Shown in pieces: positions 1 to 8,872 of a stretch of DNA of 22,735 nt (positions within the stretch are counted from its first letter, which is position 1; each line of letters begins with the position of its first letter). The stretch comes from Actinomycetes bacterium (lineage in GTDB: Bacteria > Actinomycetota > Actinomycetes > Actinomycetales > Dermabacteraceae). The position numbers and the translations under genes were made by a program. The stretch covers positions 1 through 22,735 of the forward strand of contig JAEWEZ010000043.1 in assembly GCA_023389045.1 (NCBI GenBank), read 5' to 3'. The notes beneath the pieces are model-generated. The model saw only the letters and a list, made by a program, of their open reading frames with translations, was not told the origin of the DNA and searched no databases.

Positions 1-1715
1 AACCGACCCTGCGCAATATCACCCTGTCGATCCCGGCCGGGCAGAAGGTCGCGGTGGTCGGCGCCTCCGGTTCAGGCAAATCCACGCTCATTCGTGCGAT
101 CAACGGTTTGATCCCGCATCGCTTCAGCGGCACAGCGCAGGGCACCATCCGGGTGGGTGGCGCTGATCCGGCGCAGGTTCCGCTGGTGGAGACGGCGCGG
201 GTGGTCGGCACGGTGCTGCAGGATTCCAGCGGGCAGTTCGTAGGGCTCACCGTCGGGGAAGATATCGCCTTCAGTCTGGAGAACCAGCAGGTCGCCCAGC
301 AGGAGATGTGGGAACGCACCCGGCGGGCGGCACAGGCGGTGCAGATCGAGGATCGTCTGCAGGCTGCCCCGCAGGACCTCTCCGGCGGGCAGAAACAGCG
401 GGTCGCGATCGCGGGGGTGCTCGTCGATGACGTCGATGTGCTGCTGTTCGATGAGCCGCTCGCAATGCTCGATCCCGCCTCGGGCCGGGCCACCGTGGAG
501 CTGATCGACCATCTGCACCGTGACCTCGGAACCACGGTCGTGATCGTCGAGCATCGCCTGGAAGACGTTCTGCACCGCGAGGTGGACCGGATCATCCTCA
601 TGGATGGTGGGCGGATCATCGCCAACACCACCCCGGATGAGCTCGTCGCCTCCGGTCTGCTCGAACAGCATGGGATCCGCCCGCCGCTGCATGTGGCGGC
701 GCTGCGCTATGCAGGGGCACCGGCCCGGGCCTCACAAAACCCCAGCAATGCTGAACGGATTGATCTCACCGTGCAGCAGAAGCAGGCGGTGCTGCGCTGG
801 GTGGCCGAGGGTGCTGCCCACTCCCCTGCCGATGCTGCCGAGGGTGAGGTTCCGCAGCAGGCGGCCCTGGAACTCGACGGGGTGGGCTGTGAACTGCGGC
901 CTGGACCGGAACGTACCGTACGGGTGCTCGACGGGGTCACCGCGCGGATCCGCCGCGGCGAGATGATCGGGGTCGTCGGCTCCAATGGGGCGGGGAAATC
1001 CACTCTCGCGCGTGTGATCTGCGGCTTCGAGAAAGCCACGCAGGGGCGGATTCGGATCGCCTCCGTGGATGCTGCCGGGTGGTCGCTGGCGGAGCGCGGG
1101 CAGAAGGTCGGTTTCGTGCTGCAGGAGCCGGGGCAGATGCTCTCCCGGCCCTTGATCGCCGAGGAAATCGCCCTGGGGATGCAGGCACGCGGCTGGGATG
1201 AGCAGGAGATCGCCGAGCGCACCGCCGAGGTGCTGGAGATCTGCGGGCTGCGGCCCTTCCGATCCTGGCCGATTTCGGCGCTCAGCCACGGGCAGAAGAA
1301 ACGCGTCACCATCGCCTGCGTGCTCGCGCTACGCCCCGAGGTGCTGATCCTGGATGAGCCCACCGCGGGTCAGGACTTCGCGCACTACACCGAGTTCATG
1401 GATTTCCTGGCACAGATCAACCGGGAGGGAACCACGGTTGTGCTGATCACGCACGATATGCACCTGGCCCTGGAATACACCGACCGGGTGCTCGTCATGT
1501 CGGAGGGGAAGCTGGTGGCCGATGATGATCCGGCCCGTGTGCTCACCTCCGCTGAGATCTGCCGGCAGGCGGATTTGGTGACGACGGGGCTGTACACCCT
1601 CGCGCAGCGCTGCGGGGTGGCGGATCCGCACGCCCTGGTTCGACGGTTCGTGCAGGTGGATCGTGCCGCGCGTGCAGGCGGTGGGGCCGACGGGGCATCG
1701 CGAGGTGAGCAGTGA
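1..1715 (+). CDS. ECF transporter fused ATP-binding protein (EcfA1-EcfA2 type), 5' end outside window
   Basis: This protein supplies ATP hydrolysis for an energy-coupling factor importer of a vitamin, metal or similar micronutrient. The frame is open from the first bases of the window, so the true start lies upstream. Two complete ABC modules are visible. Module 1 has Walker A GASGSGKST, signature LSGGQKQRV, Walker B LLFDEP and switch His in VIVEHR. Module 2 has Walker A GSNGAGKST, Q-loop FVLQEP, signature LSHGQKKRV, Walker B LILDEP and switch His in LITHD. The LSHGQ variant in the second half is usual for fused ECF ATPases. The C-terminus ends in a Gly/Ala-rich tail (GGGADGASRGEQ) whose DNA contains the CCGACGGGG word seen elsewhere. 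The stop overlaps the EcfT start by 4 nt (GTGA), so the two are translationally coupled. The substrate-binding S component is not in view. Confidence 0.93.
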   Translation, partial: PTLRNITLSIPAGQKVAVVGASGSGKSTLIRAINGLIPHRFSGTAQGTIRVGGADPAQVPLVETARVVGTVLQDSSGQFVGLTVGEDIAFSLENQQVAQQEMWERTRRAAQAVQIEDRLQAAPQDLSGGQKQRVAIAGVLVDDVDVLLFDEPLAMLDPASGRATVELIDHLHRDLGTTVVIVEHRLEDVLHREVDRIILMDGGRIIANTTPDELVASGLLEQHGIRPPLHVAALRYAGAPARASQNPSNAERIDLTVQQKQAVLRWVAEGAAHSPADAAEGEVPQQAALELDGVGCELRPGPERTVRVLDGVTARIRRGEMIGVVGSNGAGKSTLARVICGFEKATQGRIRIASVDAAGWSLAERGQKVGFVLQEPGQMLSRPLIAEEIALGMQARGWDEQEIAERTAEVLEICGLRPFRSWPISALSHGQKKRVTIACVLALRPEVLILDEPTAGQDFAHYTEFMDFLAQINREGTTVVLITHDMHLALEYTDRVLVMSEGKLVADDDPARVLTSAEICRQADLVTTGLYTLAQRCGVADPHALVRRFVQVDRAARAGGGADGASRGEQ

Positions 1716-2545
1716 GCACTCCGATCCTCGGCTTCGTGGAACGCAGCGGCCCGCTGCACTCTCTCAGTGGCGTCTCCAAGCTGATCCTCGCCTGCGGCAT
1801 GGTCATCGGTGCCATGATCGGTTTCGATCTGCGCTATCTGCTCGCGCTCAGTGTGTTCTCGCTGGTGCTGTGGTGGCTCTCCCGGGTGCGGCTTCGCGAT
1901 CTTGCGCTCGTGCTGATCGTCATCGCCGTCTTCATGGTGCTGAACAACCTGCTGATTTTCGTCTTCGCGCCCGGCTACGGCGCCGAGCTATATAGCAGCC
2001 GCACCCTTCTGCTCGACGGTCCCTGGCACTGGGATCTGACCGCGCAGCAGCTCTTCTACCAGGCCAATGTCACGGCCAAGTACTTCGCCATGCTTCCGGC
2101 GGTGCTGCTGTTTATCGCCACCACCAGGCCACCCGAGTTCGCTTCCAGTCTGAACCGGATCGGGGTGCCGTATCGGATCGCCTATGCGGTCTCGCTTGCG
2201 CTTCGCTATATCCCGGATGTGCAGCGGGAGTTTCGCACCATCTCCAAGGCGCAGCAGGCGAGGGGATTGGATACCTCCCGCAAGGTGGGGATCGGTACGC
2301 GGCTGCGCAATACCCTCGCGGTGCTGATGCCGCTTTTGCTCGGCACCTTCGACCGTATCGAGCAGGTTTCCACTGCGATGGAACTGCGTGGTTTCGGTCG
2401 TGGGAAGCGCCGCACCTGGGCGGTGAGCACGCCGCTGCGGGCACGTGACTGGCTCGTAATCGCCCTGAGCGTCCTGATCGTGGCGGCGGCAGCGGCCTTG
2501 GTCTGGATCAACGGCGGGCGGTTCTGGAATCCCTTTATCGGCTAA
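1712..2545 (+). CDS. ecfT: ECF transporter transmembrane subunit EcfT (CbiQ family)
   Basis: EcfT is the membrane subunit that couples the two ATPases to the substrate-binding S protein. The 277-residue length is normal. Hydrophobic segments cluster in the N-terminal half (around residues 20-95) and at the extreme C-terminus. Two coupling motifs with the expected Ala-x-x-x-Arg-Gly pattern are present: AQQARG and AMELRG, each on a cytoplasmic coupling helix contacting one ATPase half. The GTG start lies in the GTGA overlap with the preceding ATPase stop. It ends about 240 bp before the convergent groL stop. Substrate specificity cannot be read without the S component. Confidence 0.92.
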   Translation: MSTPILGFVERSGPLHSLSGVSKLILACGMVIGAMIGFDLRYLLALSVFSLVLWWLSRVRLRDLALVLIVIAVFMVLNNLLIFVFAPGYGAELYSSRTLLLDGPWHWDLTAQQLFYQANVTAKYFAMLPAVLLFIATTRPPEFASSLNRIGVPYRIAYAVSLALRYIPDVQREFRTISKAQQARGLDTSRKVGIGTRLRNTLAVLMPLLLGTFDRIEQVSTAMELRGFGRGKRRTWAVSTPLRARDWLVIALSVLIVAAAAALVWINGGRFWNPFIG

Positions 2546-2553
2546 GCGATCCC

Positions 2554-2587
2554 AGATACCGCTGCACGGGAGATACCGCTGCACGGG
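2554..2587. repeat. Exact tandem duplication of a 17-bp unit
   Basis: The unit AGATACCGCTGCACGGG occurs twice head to tail (2554-2570 and 2571-2587) with no mismatch, 9 bp after the ecfT stop. A degraded continuation (caacgtgccgctgccc) follows. It is non-coding and looks like recent slippage or a small 3'-end repeat. Confidence 0.85.
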
Positions 2588-2661
2588 CAACGTGCCGCTG
2601 CCCTACCGTGACGCTCCTGCGCTCCGTCCGTGCGCTCGCTCAGATGCCGGCGAGGGCCGCC

Positions 2662-2697
2662 CGACGGAACCACGGCGATAGCGCCTATCGCCCGTCG
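2662..2697. terminator. Imperfect hairpin between convergent ecfT and groL
   Basis: GGCGATAG at 2674-2681 pairs perfectly with CTATCGCC at 2685-2692 around a 3-nt loop. Outer arms CGACGG (2662-2667) and CCGTCG (2692-2697) could pair as an alternative outer stem. There is no T tract on either side, so a role as the ecfT terminator is only plausible. The rest of 2546-2788 holds no gene. Confidence 0.4.
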
Positions 2698-2708
2698 CTA
2701 CAGACGTG

Positions 2709-2746
2709 CAGTGCCCCGCCCCGGAAAGAACCGGGACGGGGCACTG
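2709..2746 (-). terminator. Strong hairpin terminator downstream of groL
   Basis: A 16-bp stem (2709-2724 with 2731-2746) has one C/A mismatch and a 6-nt AAAGAA loop. It lies 42 bp beyond the groL stop. No run of T follows on either strand, as is common for actinobacterial terminators. It can serve both convergent units. Confidence 0.75.
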
Positions 2747-2788
2747 TGGTTGATCGCGAGAGGCGAGGTGATCAGCCCGGAGGGCAGA

Positions 2789-4423
<1,635 letters not shown>

Positions 4424-4577
4424 GTGGAATCTCTCCCGTGTGGTGTGGTGTCCACCCGACCCTGTGCCCGCGACGGATGGGGCCGGGGGCCGTGTTCACG
4501 TCACACGACGCCCGATCCCTCACGGGGCCGGAATGTCTGCGGTCGGACCGGGAGGGGTAACAACCGGCTGCTGCTGG

Positions 4578-4604
4578 CTGTCACTCTCGGGGTCCGAGTG
4601 CCAA
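4578..4604 (-). promoter_or_regulatory. Second, degenerate CIRCE-like element of groL
   Basis: The half-sites are CTGTCACTC and GAGTGCCAA with the canonical 9-nt spacer. Against TTAGCACTC-N9-GAGTGCTAA, the left arm matches 6 of 9 and the right arm 8 of 9. It starts 7 bp on the groL side of the better CIRCE, near the expected transcription start. GAGTGCCAA variants are known in actinobacterial chaperonin promoters. Confidence 0.6.
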
Positions 4605-4607
4605 GTC

Positions 4608-4638
4608 ATCATAAGCACTCAGAGGTGCCGAGTGCTAA
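4608..4638 (-). promoter_or_regulatory. Candidate groL promoter
   Basis: On the minus strand TTAGCA (4638-4633) and TATGAT (4613-4608) are separated by 19 bp. The -10 is good (5 of 6) and the -35 moderate (4 of 6). The -35 overlaps the outer arm of the first CIRCE and the -10 falls at the junction of the two CIRCE elements, so HrcA binding would block RNA polymerase. A leader of roughly 175 nt would follow; 4424-4577 holds no gene. Confidence 0.5.
4612..4638 (-). promoter_or_regulatory. CIRCE operator (HrcA binding site) of groL
   Basis: The half-sites TAAGCACTC and GAGTGCTAA flank a 9-nt spacer. This matches the CIRCE consensus TTAGCACTC-N9-GAGTGCTAA at 17 of 18 positions. It is the standard target of the HrcA heat-shock repressor. 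Confidence 0.92.
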
Positions 4639-4751
4639 CGCTCGGGAGCGGAATACGCGATCAGATGTCACGCCGGTGGCGAACAGCGCCGAACACACAT
4701 CACAGAACAGGCATCGCAGATCGAACAGCACAGCGTAGGGCGTCTGCACGT

Positions 4752-4774
4752 CCCCTCGCCATCACACGGAGGGG
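4752..4774 (-). terminator. Weak hairpin just after the LytR_C gene
   Basis: CCCCTC (4752-4757) and GAGGGG (4769-4774) form a 6-bp stem with an 11-nt loop directly abutting the stop codon on the minus strand. There is no T tract, so it is a weak terminator candidate. The remaining 4639-4751 shows no gene. Confidence 0.35.
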
Positions 4775-5368
4775 TCACTCCCCGCCGTTGTCATCGCCGT
4801 TATCGCCATTGCCTTCGCCGCCACCGGGCTCGGTCACCGCAAAGAAGGTGATCCGGGCCTCGTGTTCGTCGCTGCGTTCAGCCTTGGCGCCGACCGTCTT
4901 CGCCAGCGCTTCCGCGGTGACCTTATCGGCCTCATCGCGGTAGTAGACCACGGCTTCTTCGCGCTTTTCCTTGGCGGTCTCGACATCGACCTTCTGCCAG
5001 CCGTCGCCCTCAAGCGTTCCCTTCCAGGAACCGGCAAGCCCCTTGATCCCGCCAGCATTCACCACCAGGACGGGCGTGGACTTATCCGCTTCGGGCGCCT
5101 TCTCCTTCTCAGGCTTTTCGGACGGCTTCGCGGGAGCCTCACTCGTGGTGGTGGTCGGTGCGGGGGTGCGGCTGTCCTTGTTTCCACCCATGCCGCCAAT
5201 CAGGAAGAGCAGCACGATCAGCGTCAGCAGCGCGACGGCGATGATGACGATGTAGACCAGGTTCTGTCGCCAGAAGGGCTCCTCGGCGCGGTGCGCGCCG
5301 TGGAAGGAGACAGTATCTGCCTCCTCGTCGAAGCGGTCCGGCGGGAAGGGGTACGAGGAATCAGCCAC
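4775..5368 (-). CDS. Membrane-anchored protein with LytR C-terminal (LytR_C) domain
   Basis: The function is not established. LytR_C domains occur alone or at the end of LytR-CpsA-Psr cell-wall ligases. From a GTG at 5368 the product is 197 residues: a polar N-terminus (1-36), one transmembrane helix at about 37-60 (LVYIVIIAVALLTLIVLLFL), a Thr/Pro/Lys/Glu-rich extracytoplasmic linker (65-97), then the LytR_C-like fold (about 98-177) starting PVLVVNAGG with VVYYRDEAD inside. The tail is Gly/Asp/Asn-rich. The frame is open further upstream, but that part is low-complexity and Cys/Pro-rich. At the GTG a TTTAAT hexamer lies exactly 6 nt upstream, suggesting a leaderless transcript. Adjacency to a DUF3263 gene and ung is a conserved actinobacterial grouping as I recall it. 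Confidence 0.82.
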   Translation of the reverse strand: MADSSYPFPPDRFDEEADTVSFHGAHRAEEPFWRQNLVYIVIIAVALLTLIVLLFLIGGMGGNKDSRTPAPTTTTSEAPAKPSEKPEKEKAPEADKSTPVLVVNAGGIKGLAGSWKGTLEGDGWQKVDVETAKEKREEAVVYYRDEADKVTAEALAKTVGAKAERSDEHEARITFFAVTEPGGGEGNGDNGDDNGGE

Positions 5369-5516
5369 GTCCCCATTAAACAAGGTGGGGACGCTGCAAG
5401 CCACGCACACACGCCCAGGAGGGGGCGGCAGGGTGGCCGGAACCACGGTCTGAACGGTCTCGTGTGGCGGGCGAGCGCTGCATACGGCGCGCAGCGGCAT
5501 CGAGGCTGCGCATTCC

Positions 5517-5783
5517 TCAGCGGCTGGGGCGGAGGGTTCCCATGCGCTCGGCGGAGGTGCGTCGGGCCCGCAGCCGGTGCACCAGGGCTGGGGCCGCCTG
5601 GAGCGCCGCGGGATCGTCGAGCAGTCGGTTGATACGCACGTAGTAGGCCGTCGGGCTCATCCCGAGTTCCTCGCGGATCGCGCGTTCCTTGGTGCCCAGG
5701 CGCCGGAAGGTGCGGTCCTCCATGGCGAGCACCCGTCGGTCCTGCTCGCTGAGCAGGGGGTGGGGCGCGGGGGTCTCGGGCAT
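5517..5783 (-). CDS. DUF3263 family small protein
   Basis: This is an 88-residue protein of unknown function from a family found in Actinomycetota. The family pattern is visible: LLSEQDRRVLAMEDRTFRRL, then GTKERAIREELGMSPTAYYV, then RINRLLDDPAAL and a basic RLRARRTSAERMG end. The middle looks like a helix-turn-helix (KERAIREELGMSPTAYYVRI), so DNA binding is a reasonable guess, not shown. The ATG has GGAGG upstream and also a TATCCT hexamer 6 nt before it, so translation could start with or without a leader. It lies about 150 bp upstream of the LytR_C gene on the same strand, separated by a segment with no convincing gene. Confidence 0.85.
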   Translation of the reverse strand: MPETPAPHPLLSEQDRRVLAMEDRTFRRLGTKERAIREELGMSPTAYYVRINRLLDDPAALQAAPALVHRLRARRTSAERMGTLRPSR

Positions 5784-5835
5784 GCCTCCAGGATAGGGCC
5801 GACGGGGAGGCTGCGACGCTCAGTGTCCAGCCTGA

Positions 5836-5891
5836 GGGTCCGACGCAGAGGCTCCGACGCAGAGGGTTCGACGCAGAAGGTTCGGCGCAGA
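5836..5891. repeat. Four tandem 14-bp units between DUF3263 and ung
   Basis: The units are gggtccgacgcaga, ggctccgacgcaga, gggttcgacgcaga and aggttcggcgcaga (5836-5849, 5850-5863, 5864-5877, 5878-5891). They lie in the divergent intergenic region just upstream of ung. A CCGACGGGG word at 5799-5807 precedes them. The GTCCGACGCAG core recurs at the 3' end of the MFS gene (14970-14979). Confidence 0.85.
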
Positions 5892-5964
5892 ACACTCGGC
5901 TGAAGATCCGACGCCGGGCCAGAGCAGTGCGCCCGACCGTCTCTGCTCATGGCAGACTGCCCGC

Positions 5965-6642
5965 ATGCCCGCACCCCTTGCCGAGATCATTGCGCCCGAC
6001 TGGGCCGCGGCCCTCGCCCCCGTCGAGTCCCGCATCCACGAACTCGGGCAGTTCCTACGCGAGGAGGCCCGTTCCGGGCGCGGTTATCTCCCCGCCGGCG
6101 CGCATGTTCTGCGTGCTTTTGCCACCCCCATGAGCCAGGTACGGGTGCTCATCGTCGGACAGGACCCCTACCCCACCCCGGGGCACCCGATCGGCCTAAG
6201 CTTCGCCGTCGATCACAACGTACGCCCCCTGCCGCGCTCCCTCGCGAATATCTACACCGAGCTGGACGCTGATCTGGGGATCCCTCCCGCCCCGCACGGT
6301 GACCTCAGTGCCTGGCAGGACCAGGGCGTCATGCTGCTGAACAGGGTGCTCAGCGTGCAGCCGGGCACCCCGGGTTCGCATCGACGCCGCGGTTGGGAAG
6401 AGGTGACCGACTGTGCGGTGCGTGCCCTTGCCGAGCGTGGCGGGCCGCTCGTGGCGATCCTCTGGGGTCGGGACGCACAGGCGCTCAGCCCGCTCCTGGG
6501 GACAGTTCCGACGGTGACGAGCCCGCATCCGAGCCCGCTCTCTGCGTCCCGGGGTTTCTTCGGATCGCGCCCCTTCAGCCGGGTTAACGCTCTGCTCGAA
6601 GAGCAGGGCGCGGCCCCGGTGGATTGGCGCGTGGAGCGCTAG
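5965..6642 (+). CDS. ung: Uracil-DNA glycosylase, family 1
   Basis: Ung removes uracil from DNA as the first step of base excision repair. The 225-residue product has the water-activating motif GQDPYP (residues 65-70, catalytic Asp67), the uracil-pocket region GLSF, the LLNRVLSV segment, and the DNA-intercalation loop HPSPLSASRGFFG with catalytic His188. All key residues are intact. The ATG lacks a good Shine-Dalgarno. A CAGACT hexamer 6 nt before it resembles the -10 of a leaderless promoter, but it is weaker than the other cases in this window. It is divergent from the DUF3263 gene and convergent with the ktrA-like gene. Confidence 0.97.
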   Translation: MPAPLAEIIAPDWAAALAPVESRIHELGQFLREEARSGRGYLPAGAHVLRAFATPMSQVRVLIVGQDPYPTPGHPIGLSFAVDHNVRPLPRSLANIYTELDADLGIPPAPHGDLSAWQDQGVMLLNRVLSVQPGTPGSHRRRGWEEVTDCAVRALAERGGPLVAILWGRDAQALSPLLGTVPTVTSPHPSPLSASRGFFGSRPFSRVNALLEEQGAAPVDWRVER

Positions 6643-6662
6643 GCGGCAGCGCTCAGAAGGCG

Positions 6663-6716
6663 GCTCACGAAGGCAGGCTGCCGAAGACAGCTCAGGAAGG
6701 TAGCGTGCCGAAGGCT
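6663..6716. repeat. Diverged 27-bp tandem duplication covering the 3' end of the TrkA-N gene
   Basis: Two 27-nt units (6663-6689 and 6690-6716) begin gctcacgaaggcagg and gctcaggaaggtagc and end in tgccgaag plus a few bases. The second contains the stop and last codons of the minus-strand TrkA-N gene. The first, just past the stop, would read VFGSLPS-stop in the same frame, mirroring the gene's own AFGTLPS-stop. A third partial copy (gctcagaagg) is at 6651-6660. Confidence 0.75.
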
Positions 6717-7411
6717 GCGAGGTCCTCGGCGGGGCCGGCCACGATGAGTTCATCCCCCGGATGCAGCACCGTCTGCGGGTTTACGTACTCCCAGGGGCCG
6801 TTCTGATCGCGTCGGGCCACCACTCGGATCGCCCACTTTTCGCTCACTCGGGAGGCCGCGATGGTGCGGTGCATCATCTCCTCGGGCACCGCGAAGCGCC
6901 CCATCTGCATCCCGTGCCCGTAATCCACCCAGTCCTCGGCCCGATCCACGAGCCGGTGGGCGATCCGCTGCCCCATGGCGCGCTGCGTCATGATCACGTG
7001 CGGCACCCCGAGCTGCTCCAGGATCTGTGCATGATCGGCCGATTCGGCTTTCGCCCAGAGGCCTTCCACTCCGGCGCGCAGCAGATGCGAGCAGGCCAGC
7101 ACCGAGGTTTCCAGGCGGCCACCCACGGCCACCACTACCCGGTCGGCCTGCGCAACACCCAACTGTTCCAGCACCTCGGCGCGGGAAATGTCGGCCCGCA
7201 CCGCAGCGGTCAGCAGCGGGTCATGGTCTTGTACCCGTTCTTCACTCGCGTCGATCCCGAGCACTTCCACGCCCAGGCTTTCCAGTTCCACCGCGAGTGC
7301 GGAGCCGAAGCGTCCCAGGCCCAGCACGGCGGCGCCGCGCACTCGTCCTTCACCGCGGGTGGCGTGTGCCCGACGCAGCCAGCGGCCGCGCCCTGTTGTG
7401 TCCTCAGCCAA
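6692..7411 (-). CDS. Potassium uptake regulatory subunit (TrkA-N/TrkA-C, KtrA-like)
   Basis: This cytoplasmic RCK protein gates the partner K+ channel in response to nucleotides. The Rossmann core has the glycine motif GLGRFG with preceding hydrophobic strand AAVL and the acidic end of strand 2 (VLGIDAS). A TrkA-C-like domain ends in HPGDELIVAGP. The start is ambiguous. A TTG at 7411 (239 aa) has AAGGAAAGG 7 nt upstream and overlaps the channel gene's stop by 8 nt, so it is preferred. Alternatives are ATG at 7438, with no ribosome site, and GTG at 7342, which gives a typical family length of 216 aa. The 3' end lies in a diverged tandem duplication. It forms an operon with the preceding channel gene. 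Confidence 0.88.
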   Translation of the reverse strand: MAEDTTGRGRWLRRAHATRGEGRVRGAAVLGLGRFGSALAVELESLGVEVLGIDASEERVQDHDPLLTAAVRADISRAEVLEQLGVAQADRVVVAVGGRLETSVLACSHLLRAGVEGLWAKAESADHAQILEQLGVPHVIMTQRAMGQRIAHRLVDRAEDWVDYGHGMQMGRFAVPEEMMHRTIAASRVSEKWAIRVVARRDQNGPWEYVNPQTVLHPGDELIVAGPAEDLAAFGTLPS

Positions 7412-8744
7412 TGAGCAGCCTTTCCTTCGCCGGTTCATAGAGCAGGGGGCGTCGGCGCAAAGCCAAAGCCGCCCCGAGAGTGGTGGGCCCCACCCGGCCC
7501 GCAAACATCAGCATGCTGAGCACCACTTTGGAGATGTCGCTGAGGCCCCCGGTGATGCCGGTGGAGAGCCCCGTGGTGGTGGCTGCCGACACGGCCTCGA
7601 AAAGACAGGAGTCGAGGGTGCCTTCCCCCAGCATCATGAGCGTCACGGTTGCCGCCATAATCGCCCCGACCATCAGGACCACGATGGTGATGACTTCGCG
7701 GTGCTGGGCGCGCGAGAGGCGCTTGCCGAGCACGAGCACGTAGGGGTCACCGCGCAGTTCGCTGCGCACGATGGCGAGAAGAACCACGACGGTGGTGATC
7801 TTGAGACCCCCGGCCGTACCTGCCGAACCGCCGCCAACGAGCATGAGCAGATCGGTGATGAGCCAGGTTTGCGGCTGCATGGCGCCGGTATCCACGGCAT
7901 TGAAACCGGCGGTGCGCGAGACGGTGGAGTGGAAGAAAGCGTTGAGGATTTTGCCGCCCCAGCCCATGGGGCCGAGGGTGCCGGGGTTGTCGTGCTCGAG
8001 CAGGAGGGTGGCGGCGGTGCCAGCGATCAGCAGGATTGGCGTCACGATCAGCACGATCTTCGCGGTCAGGGAGAGTTTGCGGGGCAGGTGCACGCGGCGC
8101 AGCAGCTCGGTGATGACGGGGAACCCGAGGCCGCCGAGGATCACGGCGAGAGTGAGGGGCAGCAGGATCAGGGCGTCCTCGGCGTAGGGCGTCATATTGC
8201 CTTCGAAGAGGGCGAAGCCGGCGTTATTGAAGGCGGAGACGGCATGGAAGACGGCATGCCCGAGGGCAGCGGCCCAGTCCATCTCGTGCCCGAGCCAAAA
8301 GCGCAGGAAGAGCATGGCAGCCACCACGCTTTCCACCGCGAGCGAGGTGAGCAAAATGTTGCGCATCACCATGCCCACTTCAGCGATCTGCCCGCGGTTT
8401 TCCACGCTGGAGACGACGCGGCTGCGCAGGCCGAGGCGGCGCGCAGCGACCATGCCGAGCATGGTTGCCAGGGTCATCACGCCGAGGCCGCCGATCTGGA
8501 TCAGCACCGCGATCACAACCACCCCGGTGAGGCTCCAGTGGCTTTGGGTGTCGAGAACCGTGAGGCCCGTGACGCATAGCGCGGAAACGGCGGTAAACAG
8601 GGCGTCCACGAAGTGGGTGCTGCCGCTGCGGGAGGAGATGGGCAGCATCAGGGCGGCGGTGCCGACCGCCAGCACGGTGGCCGCCACAAGAGCCACGACC
8701 CGGGCGGGCGACATAGAACCCGGTCGCGAGCGGGGTGCACTCAC
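7404..8744 (-). CDS. Potassium transporter channel subunit (TrkH/KtrB family)
   Basis: This membrane protein imports K+ together with the RCK subunit encoded next. From a GTG at 8744 it has 446 residues. The fourfold pore repeat is visible through its filter segments: AVSALCVTGLTVLDT, AVSAFNNAGFALFEG, STVSRTAGFNAVD and AVSAATTTGLSTGI. Each has the conserved filter Gly (VTGLT, NAGFA, TAGFN, TTGLS). About ten hydrophobic helices flank them. The frame extends to 8810, but a TATGAT hexamer lies 7 nt before the GTG and contains the in-frame ATG at 8756, so a leaderless GTG start is favoured. It is divergent from treS. Confidence 0.93.
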   Translation of the reverse strand: MSAPRSRPGSMSPARVVALVAATVLAVGTAALMLPISSRSGSTHFVDALFTAVSALCVTGLTVLDTQSHWSLTGVVVIAVLIQIGGLGVMTLATMLGMVAARRLGLRSRVVSSVENRGQIAEVGMVMRNILLTSLAVESVVAAMLFLRFWLGHEMDWAAALGHAVFHAVSAFNNAGFALFEGNMTPYAEDALILLPLTLAVILGGLGFPVITELLRRVHLPRKLSLTAKIVLIVTPILLIAGTAATLLLEHDNPGTLGPMGWGGKILNAFFHSTVSRTAGFNAVDTGAMQPQTWLITDLLMLVGGGSAGTAGGLKITTVVVLLAIVRSELRGDPYVLVLGKRLSRAQHREVITIVVLMVGAIMAATVTLMMLGEGTLDSCLFEAVSAATTTGLSTGITGGLSDISKVVLSMLMFAGRVGPTTLGAALALRRRPLLYEPAKERLLIG

Positions 8745-8751
8745 GGCCGGG

Positions 8752-8757
8752 ATCATA
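8752..8757 (-). promoter_or_regulatory. -10 element of a probable leaderless promoter for the K+ channel gene
   Basis: TATGAT on the minus strand is followed by 7 nt (CCCGGCC) and then the GTG at 8744. An in-frame ATG (8756) lies within the hexamer, which argues against its use as the start. No clear -35 is visible. Confidence 0.55.
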
Positions 8758-8872
8758 TCGCCGTGGCCCGTCGTCGGCCCCACCGATCCGCCCGCAGCGC
8801 GGGCGCCCATGTGCGCTGCCAGGCACCTGCACTACCGTGAGAGCGCGACAGACGGCGAGACGAGGAGCCCTC

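Noticed and set aside
5369..5500. 44-residue N-terminal extension of the LytR_C protein
   Set aside because: The extension is Cys/Pro-rich with no conserved character, and a leaderless-type hexamer marks the GTG at 5368.
5836..5891. CRISPR array
   Set aside because: The 14-bp units are contiguous with no spacers and no cas genes are present.
7188..8579. 463-aa + strand frame opposite the potassium channel gene, rich in His/Glu/Gly
   Set aside because: It is the shadow of a real membrane protein; no start site or domain supports it.
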